From: Flexilinea flocculi
GTDB taxonomy: Bacteria; Chloroflexota; Anaerolineae; Anaerolineales; Anaerolineaceae
Assembly (NCBI RefSeq): GCF_001192795.1
Contig: NZ_DF968179.1
Span: 270,311-334,310 of the forward strand
Reading direction: 5' to 3'
Length of the DNA: 64,000 bases
Under the pieces are notes generated by a model. It saw only the letters and a program-made list of their open reading frames with translations. It was not told where the DNA came from and made no database searches. The translations under genes and the position numbers were made by a program. Shown here in pieces: positions 34,349 through 41,971 of the stretch. Positions within the stretch are counted from its first letter, which is position 1. Each line of letters opens with the position of its first letter.

Positions 34349-35158
34349 ATGAAAAAGAATAATCATACCAGAGAGCTTGAATGGGCTAGCAGTTATTTGG
34401 ATCAGGCGCTGAATGCAGATGAACTGGCAGACTTTGCGCAGCAATTGTCTCAGAATCCAGAAATAAGCCAAACGATTTCAGATTTTGCACAGATAAGACA
34501 GTTGGTCAGATCCATTCCTCAAGAAAAACCGCCCCGCAGTTATATCCTGACCAGACAAATGGCATCTGAAGCCAGAAAGCCAGGAATATTGGAGCGTTTT
34601 TTCCCTGCGTTTCGGACGGCAGCCATCTTATGTGCACTGGGTTTGATTTTTACCTTTATTCTTCCTTTCGCACAAACACAGCAGCCGGCTTCCTTACCGG
34701 CAGAATACTCGAAAAAATCTATCGATCCGTTGCTTCTGGAGCAATCTTCTGATCTTGAATTCACGAAACAGGCAGAGATTACGACAGCAGTAAGCGGATC
34801 CGAAAAAGAACCGCAGCCTGTTTCTGAAACTCAGGCAGATCCGCTTGAAGTCAGAAAACCATCTCACGGATTTAAAGGTGGTAGCCCCAAGAATGAGTTA
34901 TTAATGGTCTCAACTCGTATACTTCCGGATGATCATCAAGAAGAACAGTCTACTGTGATTGCGGATCTTGCTGCAGAGAATCAGGCGAAAAAGAAATCCG
35001 AGAACACTGTAAATCCCGTAATATCATCGTTTTTGACCAATGAAGTGAATTTTTTGGATGCAATTCTTCAAATCATCCGCTTTGTTTTTATCATCGTCCT
35101 GGGTCTCAGTTTTATCTGGATTCTCCTTACGCTATACGAGCGAAAAAGAACCTTTTGA
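34349..35158 (+). CDS. Putative membrane anti-sigma factor
   Basis: This protein has 269 residues. The N-terminal roughly 70 residues (LEWASSYLDQALNADELADF, then ARQLVRSIP-like helices) look like an anti-sigma domain. No H-x3-C-x2-C zinc motif is present. Two membrane segments are seen: AAILCALGLIFTFILPF (about 88-105) and FVFIIVLGLSFIWILLTLY (about 245-263), with a polar Gln/Glu-rich region between them, presumably outside the cell. The assignment rests mostly on its position directly after the ECF sigma gene (adjacent stop/start). Confidence 0.72.
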   Translation: MKKNNHTRELEWASSYLDQALNADELADFAQQLSQNPEISQTISDFAQIRQLVRSIPQEKPPRSYILTRQMASEARKPGILERFFPAFRTAAILCALGLIFTFILPFAQTQQPASLPAEYSKKSIDPLLLEQSSDLEFTKQAEITTAVSGSEKEPQPVSETQADPLEVRKPSHGFKGGSPKNELLMVSTRILPDDHQEEQSTVIADLAAENQAKKKSENTVNPVISSFLTNEVNFLDAILQIIRFVFIIVLGLSFIWILLTLYERKRTF

Positions 35159-35159
35159 T

Positions 35160-35301
35160 CAGTGATTCGAGAATAAACATACTTTTCAAATATTGCGAGA
35201 AAGTTTGTTGTTGTTTTGTTTTGTACTGAAACTACAAAACAAAACAACAACATTTTTTTTGCAGATTGATTCGAAAGTCTGGTTCATATTTCGAATTGCT
35301 G
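35160..35301 (+). repeat. Palindromic intergenic element, full copy with 20-bp perfect stem
   Basis: It starts CAGTGATTCGAGAATA immediately after the anti-sigma stop and ends CATATTTCGAATTGCTG. The arms 35206-35225 and 35233-35252 match over 20 bp around CTGAAAC. The arms are made of TTGTTTTG-type repeats. At 142 bp it is the longest copy. The rest of the 35159-35530 spacer is the glgP leader with no clear promoter. Confidence 0.9.
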
Positions 35302-35530
35302 CTTGATCATGTTTTGAAAAAAATCGTGTATGATTAAAAAACTGGCTGTATTTGTATAGTGGCAGGAGGTGAAATTGTATTTTTCTGCCGGTAAATACTT
35401 CAGGAAAAGAAAAAATGGGTAGAATCCGTTCATAATTAACGAATGGTATCGATTTTAGAACGGTTTCTTGATAAACTGAATTTTTTACCGATTGTATCGG
35501 CAAGAATTCGGATTCGTAATAGGGAGTTTT

Positions 35531-37687
35531 ATGATTTCAAAAAATATAACTTGTACAGTTCCAAAGGCAAACTTTCTTCCGGAAAGAATTGAACGGTTAA
35601 ATGATTTAGCGTACAACTTATGGTGGTCCTGGAATCCGGAGGCGGTCACTGTCTTTTCAAAAATTAACCCTGTTCTCTGGGATTCAGTATCGCACAATCC
35701 GGTTGCTTTCTTGCAGCAAGTATCACGATCCATGCTCAATCAGGTTTCAAATGACAAACAATACCTGATACTTTTCGATCAGACCATTGAGGCATTTGAT
35801 GCTTACATGAACAAAAAAGAAACCTGGTTTATGCAGAAGTATCCGAACATAAAGGATAAGACGATAACCTATTTATCCTTTGAATTCGGATTGCATGAAT
35901 CGATTCCAGCTTATGCCGGGGGATTAGGAATTCTTGCCGGGGATCATCTGAAAGAATCCAGCGATATGGGTCTGCCTCTGGTTGCTATCGGATTTATTTA
36001 TAATCAGGGCTATTTTGTACAAAAAATCACAGAAGATGGATGGCAGGAAACATCCAACTTTTATCTGGATTATAAAAAACTTCCGATGATTCCATTGCAG
36101 GATGAAAAAGGCAAAGATGTTTTGATTGCTGTTCAGCTTCCTGGAAGAGAAATAAAAGCCCGTGTCTGGCAGATTAATGTCGGTCGTATTCCACTGTATT
36201 TGCTGGATACAACTGTCAATGAAAATACACCTTATGATCAACAATTAACAGCCAAATTGTATACTTCTGATCTCGAAACGCGGATTTCTCAGGAAATCCT
36301 TCTCGGAGTGGGCGGTGTACGGCTCATGCGCCTGCTGGGATACAATCCGGCTGTCTGGCATATGAATGAAGGCCATTCAGCATTCCTTTCCATTGAACGC
36401 TGTCTGGAATTGGTAAAACAGGGAAAAACTTTTGATGAGGCGGCAGAAATTGTACGCAAGGGAAATGTTTTTACTACCCACACTCCAGTACCCGCTGGAA
36501 ATGACCGATTTCCTGTATGGTTGGTCGAAAAATATTTCCATCAAATATGGCCGGAACTGGGATTGACCCATGATCAGTTTATCAATCTGGCAAAAGAAGA
36601 AAGCAGTTATGGCGATCAGTTCACCATGCCGATTCTGGCGTTGCGACTTTCGGATCATTGTAACGCAGTGTCAGAATTACATGGAATGGTATCCCGTGAT
36701 ATGTGGCACTTCCTCTGGCCGGATCGGAAAGTGGCGGATGTTCCGATTACACACATTACAAACGGTGTCCATTCCTTCAGTTGGCTTTCCAGAAGAATGG
36801 GGATCCTTTTTGACCGGTATTTGGGTACAGAATGGCGGGAAAATCCGGACAATCCCGAAATCTGGGAAAAAGTTGATTTAATTCCGGATGCTGAAATCTG
36901 GGCTGTGAAACGACATCAAAAACGAAAAATGGCGCGATTCATCAATGACCGGGCTCGAGCGCAATGGCTGACGGGAACTGTTCATCCGGTGCAGACACTC
37001 GCGGCAGGCGTTTTGCTGGATTCCGATGCATTGACGATTGGATTTGCTCGCCGATTCCCGACGTATAAACGCGGTTATCTGATCCTGCATGATTATGAGC
37101 GATTGCTGCGATTAATCAATAATGTAGACACTCCTGTTCAGATTCTGTTTTCAGGAAAAGCTCATCCGGCTGATGAACCGGGGAAGTTGATTGTTCAACA
37201 GCTTTATCGGGCAATTAAGGATCATCGATCCGGCGGCCGGCTGGTTTTCATTGAAGACTACAATATGGAAATTGCACGTTATCTGGTGCAGGGTGTCGAT
37301 GTCTGGTTGAATACTCCGCGCAGACCGAATGAAGCTTCCGGTACTTCCGGAATGAAATCAGCGATGAATGGTGGGTTGAATTTTTCCATTTTAGATGGAT
37401 GGTGGCACGAAGGATATAACGGGAAGAACGGTTGGTCAATTGGCTCGGAAAAACAATATGATTCGACTGAAAAACAGGATGCCGAGGATGCACTGAGTCT
37501 GTATGAGATTCTGGAAGAGCGAATCGTCCCGCTATATTATTCCAATCGGAGCGATGCCAATATTCCGACAGGCTGGATGATGAAGGTGAAGAATGCAATA
37601 CGAACACTATCACCGCAGTTTTGCACCCGCAGAATGGTCAGTGATTATGTGAGGAATATGTATATTCCAGCCATTGAAGAGCGTTAA
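35531..37687 (+). CDS. glgP: Alpha-glucan (glycogen) phosphorylase, short DUF3417 type
   Basis: This protein has 718 residues from ATG 35531, which follows AGGGAG by 4 nt; an in-frame ATG at 35492 lacks such a site. The N-terminal DUF3417 region (RIERLNDLAYNLWWSWNPEA) is typical of bacterial and archaeal short phosphorylases. The core has FGLHESIPAYAGGLGILAGD, HMNEGHSAFL, FSGKAHPADEPGK and the PLP-lysine segment PNEASGTSGMKSAMNGGLN. It releases glucose-1-phosphate from storage glucan, balancing GlgC. A strong terminator follows. Confidence 0.96.
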   Translation: MISKNITCTVPKANFLPERIERLNDLAYNLWWSWNPEAVTVFSKINPVLWDSVSHNPVAFLQQVSRSMLNQVSNDKQYLILFDQTIEAFDAYMNKKETWFMQKYPNIKDKTITYLSFEFGLHESIPAYAGGLGILAGDHLKESSDMGLPLVAIGFIYNQGYFVQKITEDGWQETSNFYLDYKKLPMIPLQDEKGKDVLIAVQLPGREIKARVWQINVGRIPLYLLDTTVNENTPYDQQLTAKLYTSDLETRISQEILLGVGGVRLMRLLGYNPAVWHMNEGHSAFLSIERCLELVKQGKTFDEAAEIVRKGNVFTTHTPVPAGNDRFPVWLVEKYFHQIWPELGLTHDQFINLAKEESSYGDQFTMPILALRLSDHCNAVSELHGMVSRDMWHFLWPDRKVADVPITHITNGVHSFSWLSRRMGILFDRYLGTEWRENPDNPEIWEKVDLIPDAEIWAVKRHQKRKMARFINDRARAQWLTGTVHPVQTLAAGVLLDSDALTIGFARRFPTYKRGYLILHDYERLLRLINNVDTPVQILFSGKAHPADEPGKLIVQQLYRAIKDHRSGGRLVFIEDYNMEIARYLVQGVDVWLNTPRRPNEASGTSGMKSAMNGGLNFSILDGWWHEGYNGKNGWSIGSEKQYDSTEKQDAEDALSLYEILEERIVPLYYSNRSDANIPTGWMMKVKNAIRTLSPQFCTRRMVSDYVRNMYIPAIEER

Positions 37688-37706
37688 CAGGTACTGTCGA
37701 TTATAT

Positions 37707-37747
37707 ACCGGTCGATAGTCAGGACGTCTTATCGACCGGTTTTTTTC
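37707..37747 (+). terminator. Terminator of glgP
   Basis: ACCGGTCGATA pairs with TATCGACCGGT around GTCAGGACGTCT, immediately followed by TTTTTTTCTT. Classic rho-independent form. Confidence 0.9.
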
Positions 37748-37764
37748 TTAAGGGAGGAGACATC

Positions 37765-38295
37765 ATGGAGATGTTGTTTACGAAAGAGATTCTGGTAGGT
37801 GGATTATTAATTTTTGTATTAAGAGTATTGGACACATCTATGGACACGCTGCGTGTTCTGTTTGTCGTCCGCGGAAAAAAAGTCCTTGTATGGCTGCTGG
37901 GCGCAACGCAAGCTACGCTATTTATTCTGGCGATCAGCAGAGTATTGAGCGGTGAAAACAACCTGATCACGATTTTAGGATATTCGCTTGGTTTTGCAAC
38001 CGGCAATATCATCGGAATGACGATTGAAGAACGTCTGGCTGTCGGCTATAAGAAGATCAGTATTATATCCCGCGATTCCGGATCCGAAATTGCATCAGCT
38101 TTGCGCGATGCCGGGTACGGTGTAACAGAACTATGTGGTAAAGGAAAAGACGGTGATGTTTGCATGTTGCATGCGAATATTAAGCGGAAACATGTGAAAG
38201 ATGTGGAAAAAATTGTCAACGGTATTGACAAAAATGCCTTTATTACCTCAGACGATTTTAATCCTGTCAATCGCAGTGGATTTTGGCGCAAATAA
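37765..38295 (+). CDS. DUF5698/DUF2179 (UPF0316) membrane protein
   Basis: This 176-residue protein has an N-terminal membrane part (three helices, LVGGLLIFVLRVLDTSMDTL, VWLLGATQATLFILAIS, LITILGYSLGFATGNIIGM) with the family motif LRVLFVVRGKK. The C-terminal DUF2179 domain (ISIISRDSGSEIASALRDAG, KDGDVCMLHANIKRK) resembles small ligand-binding domains found in YitT-type proteins. The function is not established; a membrane receptor or transporter regulator is possible. GGGAGGAG lies 9 nt before the ATG, followed by its own terminator. Confidence 0.88.
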   Translation: MEMLFTKEILVGGLLIFVLRVLDTSMDTLRVLFVVRGKKVLVWLLGATQATLFILAISRVLSGENNLITILGYSLGFATGNIIGMTIEERLAVGYKKISIISRDSGSEIASALRDAGYGVTELCGKGKDGDVCMLHANIKRKHVKDVEKIVNGIDKNAFITSDDFNPVNRSGFWRK

Positions 38296-38308
38296 GGGAT
38301 AGAACAGA

Positions 38309-38335
38309 AATCAGCCATCTTTATGATGGCTGATT
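38309..38335 (+). terminator. Terminator of the DUF2179 gene
   Basis: AATCAGCCATC/GATGGCTGATT stem with TTTAT or so in the loop, followed by ATTCTTTCC. It could also end a minus-strand transcript from the candidate small RNA. Confidence 0.7.
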
Positions 38336-38415
38336 ATTCTTTCCTTGCAGTCTTTTTCGTTGGAAAAGGCTGCTTATAGTTCTCACTTCGCCCCCTCCTG
38401 GAGAACCCCTTGCAT
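38309..38415 (-). ncRNA. Candidate small transcript, possibly carrying a 21-codon ORF
   Basis: On the minus strand an extended -10 promoter points into this stretch. The predicted RNA of about 105 nt can fold as GTTCTC/GAGAAC (loop containing AGGAGG), then an imperfect GCAGCCTTTTC/GAAAAAGACTGC hairpin, then the AATCAGCC terminator stem. The AGGAGG lies 7 nt before GTG 38386, which opens a 21-codon frame ending at 38321 (M-R-T-I-S-S-L-F-Q-R-K-R...). It matches no RNA family I know; SRP RNA and 6S were considered and do not fit. Weak call. Confidence 0.3.
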
Positions 38416-38421
38416 ATATTT

Positions 38422-38449
38422 ATCTTAGCATAATCATTTTTTTTTACAA
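38422..38449 (-). promoter_or_regulatory. Predicted promoter of the candidate small transcript
   Basis: Minus strand: TTGTAA (38449-38444), a 16-nt spacer and TAAGAT (38427-38422) preceded by TGC, an extended -10. It is not associated with any annotated gene start. Confidence 0.4.
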
Positions 38450-38533
38450 GTTCATGAATTACATATATCCAACACAAACGGGATTATTGTAATATATGAG
38501 CTATTTTTCACAAAAGTAACGGTAATGGTATTT

Positions 38534-38597
38534 AGTAACTCGGAATATGAAAAAATTCTTTATTGGTTCGAAAAGTCAATCTAAATTTTGAATCACT
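38534..38597 (+). repeat. Palindromic intergenic element, hairpin-less derivative
   Basis: Only 64 bp: AGTAACTCGGAATATG on the left joins almost directly to TTCGAAAAGTCAATC and TTTTGAATCACTG on the right. Both ends survive but the whole central stem-loop is missing. Confidence 0.75.
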
Positions 38598-38648
38598 GAA
38601 TCGTATTATCCCTCTTTTTCAAACATTTAAAAATCAGCAGAAAAAAAA

Positions 38649-38690
38649 GAGCCATTTATTTACCTGTACAGGTGAAAAATGGCTCTCATT
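38649..38690 (-). terminator. Terminator of hcp
   Basis: AGAGCCATTT pairs with AAAATGGCTCT around a nested ACCTGTACAGGT palindrome. On the minus strand it is followed by a T-run (TTTTTTTTCTGC). It lies about 30 nt beyond the hcp stop. Confidence 0.85.
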
Positions 38691-38718
38691 TTAAATAGAT
38701 GCTCGCGTTATCGCAGTA

Positions 38719-40356
38719 TTATCCACAAAAAATCTTTACGTCTTCTTCCACGGTGGAGATACCACTGATGCCAAATGAGCTGACCAGGACATTGGCGACA
38801 TTGGGAGAAAGGAATGCCGGGAGGGTTGGTCCCAAATGGATGTTTTTGATCCCAAGCGCTAATAATGCCAACAACACAATGACCGCTTTTTGTTCATACC
38901 AGGCGACATTGAATTCAATCGGCAAATCATTGATATCTGCGGCCTGGAAGATTTCTTTCAGTTTCAGCGCAATAATTGCCCAGGAGTATGAATCGTTGCA
39001 TTGTCCCGCATCCAGAACGCGCGGAATACCTTGAATATCTCCCAGTGGAAGTTTCAAATAGCGATATTTTGCACATCCGGAGGTGAGAATCACAGTATCT
39101 TTTGGCAGTGCTTTTGCAAAATCCGTGTAGTATTCTCGAGATTTCATGCGACCGTCACAACCGCTCATGACGATGAATTTCTTGATGGCGCCTGATTTGA
39201 CTGCTTCAACCACTTTTTCAGCAAGCGCTTCCACCTGGTGATGCGCAAAACCACCGATTATTTCACCGCTTTCAATTTCAATCGGTGGCTGGCATGTTTT
39301 TGCCAGATTGATGATATCGCTGAAATCTTTTTGTTCACCGATTTCACCTGCGATATGCTTACATCCGGGATATCCTGCAGCACCAGTTGTGAACAATCTG
39401 TCTTTGTAGCTGTCTTTCACTGGAACAATGCAGTTGGTAGTCATCAGAATTGGACCGTTGAAGCTTTCAAATTCTTCTTTTTGTTTCCACCATGCATTCC
39501 CATAATTACCGGCGAAATTGTCATATTTCTTAAATGCCGGATAATACTGTGCGGGCAGCATTTCGGAATGGGTATAAACGTCCACACCCGTTCCTTTCGT
39601 CTGTTCCAGCAGCATTTCAAGATCGCGCAGGTCATGTCCTGAAATAAGAATACCCGGGTTTTTTCGTACACCGATATTGACTTTGGTAATTTCCGGATTC
39701 CCGTATGTGGAAGTGTTTGCTTCATCCAGCAAAGCCATGCCGGCAACGCCCTGATTTCCGGTCTCAAGCGTCAATGCGATCAGCTCATCAACAGACAGAG
39801 AGTTGTCTCGGATTTTGACTAATGCGCTTTGAATGAACGCATCGATTTTTTCATTTTCTTTACCAAGCACATTGGCATGTTTTACATAAGCTGCGAGACC
39901 TTTCAATCCATAGGCAATCAGCTCACGCAAACTGCGGACATCTTCATTTTCTGTCGATAAAACGCCAATCGTTTTGGCTTTTTCTTCCATTTCAGATAAT
40001 TCACCGGCATCCCAGAGGGCTGCTTCTGAAAATTTGGATTTGTCGGCTACATGAGCAAGCAGTTCCTTCTTGATAGCCGATGTGTTGCGGATTCTTTTCA
40101 CAATTGCATCTGCATCGAAATTGGCATTTGTAATCGTAGTGAAAAGATTCGTTGTGACCAGATGGTTCACTTTTACGTCCACTTTTTTCCCTTCATTACG
40201 CAGTGCGGTGGTGACCTCGGATAATCCGGATGTAACATAGCGGAGAAGATCCTGTAGATTTGCGACCTGCGCATTTTTGCCGCAGACGCCTGCTTTTACA
40301 CAGCCTTTATTCCCGGCAGTCTCCTGGCATTGAAAACAAAACATTGAATTTTCCAT
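38719..40356 (-). CDS. hcp: Hybrid-cluster protein (hydroxylamine reductase)
   Basis: This protein has 545 residues from ATG 40356, with AGGAG 5 nt upstream; a longer in-frame ATG at 40437 lies in the promoter. The N-terminal cluster ligands are [15 protein letters not shown] and VCGK (C-x2-C-x8-C-x5-C), as in class I enzymes. Hybrid-cluster ligands occur in GHDLRDLE, the TNCIVP region, GYPGCKHI and SGCAKYRYL. The family reduces hydroxylamine in vitro and acts in nitric oxide detoxification and S-nitrosylation in anaerobes. Monocistronic, with its own terminator. A CRP/FNR-type palindrome sits at the promoter, fitting HcpR or FNR-like control. Confidence 0.96.
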   Translation of the reverse strand: MENSMFCFQCQETAGNKGCVKAGVCGKNAQVANLQDLLRYVTSGLSEVTTALRNEGKKVDVKVNHLVTTNLFTTITNANFDADAIVKRIRNTSAIKKELLAHVADKSKFSEAALWDAGELSEMEEKAKTIGVLSTENEDVRSLRELIAYGLKGLAAYVKHANVLGKENEKIDAFIQSALVKIRDNSLSVDELIALTLETGNQGVAGMALLDEANTSTYGNPEITKVNIGVRKNPGILISGHDLRDLEMLLEQTKGTGVDVYTHSEMLPAQYYPAFKKYDNFAGNYGNAWWKQKEEFESFNGPILMTTNCIVPVKDSYKDRLFTTGAAGYPGCKHIAGEIGEQKDFSDIINLAKTCQPPIEIESGEIIGGFAHHQVEALAEKVVEAVKSGAIKKFIVMSGCDGRMKSREYYTDFAKALPKDTVILTSGCAKYRYLKLPLGDIQGIPRVLDAGQCNDSYSWAIIALKLKEIFQAADINDLPIEFNVAWYEQKAVIVLLALLALGIKNIHLGPTLPAFLSPNVANVLVSSFGISGISTVEEDVKIFCG

Positions 40357-40428
40357 CATAGCTCCTGTTAGCATGTTTTCCTGTACAAAACTTGTTAGAC
40401 GATTTATTTTTTCATATTCGTTATTGCC

Positions 40429-40471
40429 ATTATACAAAAAATCCTTTGCTTATTATGTTGTTTCTACAACA
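40429..40471 (-). promoter_or_regulatory. hcp promoter with CRP/FNR-type operator
   Basis: On the minus strand the -10 box TATAAT covers 40434-40429, predicting a start near 40422. The palindrome TGTTG-TAGAAA-CAACA (40471-40456) has the 16-bp half-site spacing of CRP/FNR regulators. It is centred at 40463.5, which is -41.5 from the predicted start, the class II activator position. No TTGACA-like -35 is present, as expected for an activated promoter. The same bases could also be a remnant stem of the neighbouring repeat element. Confidence 0.5.
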
Positions 40472-40520
40472 ATAACCAACGATCTATCAGAATTGGATTT
40501 TGTAACGGCGGAAAGAATCC

Positions 40521-40566
40521 AAACAAAAAAATTTTCTTTCTTTATTCAAAAAGTGAATCCGAATTA
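40521..40566 (+). repeat. Palindromic intergenic element, right-half fragment
   Basis: AAATTTTCTTTCTTTATTC and AAAAAGTGAATCCGAATTA match the right arm of the family (as at 6916-6950). The left half and hairpin are absent or unrecognisable. Confidence 0.6.
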
Positions 40567-40622
40567 GGTAAAAAAATGATGGTGAGTTGATCTTTGCGCT
40601 TTGTGCCAAAGATTTATCATAT

Positions 40623-40738
40623 GAATCATTCATGGATAGATCTTTCATTGCGATCATAAATAAGCATTGGATTCCTGCAAGTGGCTGGAGATTGCTTCAC
40701 CCCAATGGCGTAATAACAATGACAGGTTTCAATCATTC
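40623..40738 (+). repeat. Second palindromic repeat family (AAGCAATCT type), copy 2
   Basis: It starts GAATCATTCATGGAT, contains TTTCATTGCGATCAT and GGAGATTGCTTCACC, and ends TAACAATGACAGGTTTC. Each block matches the reverse complement of 12241-12368 in the same order, though the internal stem is decayed here. It lies upstream of the CPBP protease gene. Confidence 0.65.
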
Positions 40739-40931
40739 CAATTGACTTGTTTTCTGATGATTTCAAATAAAACATCATTTATTAAGGTAAAGATTTTTAA
40801 ATTATTTGGACGAGACTTATTCGTTTCTCATAATTCTTCTATTACGGATTGCAGTATCTGCGCTTTAAACAATGACTGTGTATTATGATAAGATAAATCT
40901 ATTCTTATACGAGGATATATTGAGGAGTCAT

Positions 40932-41846
40932 ATGAAGCGTGTATCAATTTTTCTCATTATCACATTTGTGCTTACCTGGACAGTTGAATTTTTCATGTGG
41001 AAAAATGGAGGCCTTGAGAACCCTGCAACCCAAATGCTTCTGACCGGAGTGATGATGATTCCGGCATTCAGCGTTCTACTGACCAAATGGTTCACTAAAG
41101 AATCCTTTCATCTGAAACCACTCAGACTGGAATTCAAGAAGTATTTTCGCTACTACCTGATCGCCTGGCTGGGTCCATTTTTTCTGATCATTATTGGTAC
41201 AGCACTCTATTTTTTGATCTTCCGATCCAATTTTGATCCTGAGTTGACGCTGCTGCGAAAATCGATGCAGGCAGCTCAAACACAACAGCCCATCGAGATT
41301 ACCAGTCAAATGCTGATCACTACGATATTAATCCAAAGTCTGATCAGCATGATTTTTGCTCCTGTGTTGAATATTTTCCCAACACTGGGAGAAGAAATTG
41401 GATGGCGAGGTTACCTGCTCCCCAAATTGGATTCACAAATGAATCGCCGGATGGCTGTTTTACTCACAGGTATCATCTGGGGTTTGTGGCACGCTCCAAT
41501 TATCGCCATGGGACACAATTATGGAAAGGAATATGCCGGCTATCCGTTTTGGGGTATTCTGGCGATGATTGTTTTCTGTGTTTTTGTCGGATCCTTCTTT
41601 TCCTGGCTTACGTTTCATGTTCATAATCCCGTTCCGGCTGCAATTGCTCATGGGGCTTTGAACGGATTTGCCAGTATCGGATTAATCTTCATAAAAAATG
41701 CACCCTCCGTTTTTGTCGGACCATTTCCGACAGGAATTATCGGTGGTATCGGTTTTGTAATCGTTGGTATCTGGTGTTGGCTGAAAATTGGAAAAGCCGG
41801 AGTTGAAAAGGCAGCGGATACAGAAATTGATTCCAGTATGGCTTAA
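40932..41846 (+). CDS. CPBP family intramembrane metalloprotease
   Basis: This protein has 304 residues from ATG 40932 (GAGGAG 4-5 nt upstream). It has about eight membrane segments. The Abi/CPBP signature is clear: LGEEIGWRGYLLPKL (E-E-x3-R), IWGLWHAPI (first His), and AAIAHGALNGFASI (second His/Asn). These are Rce1-like membrane endopeptidases. In bacteria they act in prenyl-protein-like processing, bacteriocin immunity or unknown signalling; the substrate here is unknown. Monocistronic. Confidence 0.9.
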   Translation: MKRVSIFLIITFVLTWTVEFFMWKNGGLENPATQMLLTGVMMIPAFSVLLTKWFTKESFHLKPLRLEFKKYFRYYLIAWLGPFFLIIIGTALYFLIFRSNFDPELTLLRKSMQAAQTQQPIEITSQMLITTILIQSLISMIFAPVLNIFPTLGEEIGWRGYLLPKLDSQMNRRMAVLLTGIIWGLWHAPIIAMGHNYGKEYAGYPFWGILAMIVFCVFVGSFFSWLTFHVHNPVPAAIAHGALNGFASIGLIFIKNAPSVFVGPFPTGIIGGIGFVIVGIWCWLKIGKAGVEKAADTEIDSSMA

Positions 41847-41971
41847 TTCTTGCAACAAATAGCAGTATAGTCAGAAAGTTCGGCGAAATTGCAGTGAACG
41901 TTGATGAAACAAGATCAGGCAGTTAAATTTCTATACTGCGTATTTTTTACAAAATTATGCCGGAGGCAACG

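Noticed and set aside
35492-35530. Upstream ATG for glgP
   Set aside because: The ATG at 35531 has a strong AGGGAG site and starts where the DUF3417 family does.
38309-38415. Possible SRP RNA (ffs) or 6S RNA because of AAGCAGCC and GC-rich loops
   Set aside because: The SRP tetraloop and GGTCAGG/GGAAGCAGCC context are absent, and there is no long closing stem as in 6S RNA.
40667-40888. Plus-strand 73-codon frame upstream of the CPBP gene
   Set aside because: It runs through the second palindromic repeat and has no ribosome site or recognisable protein features.
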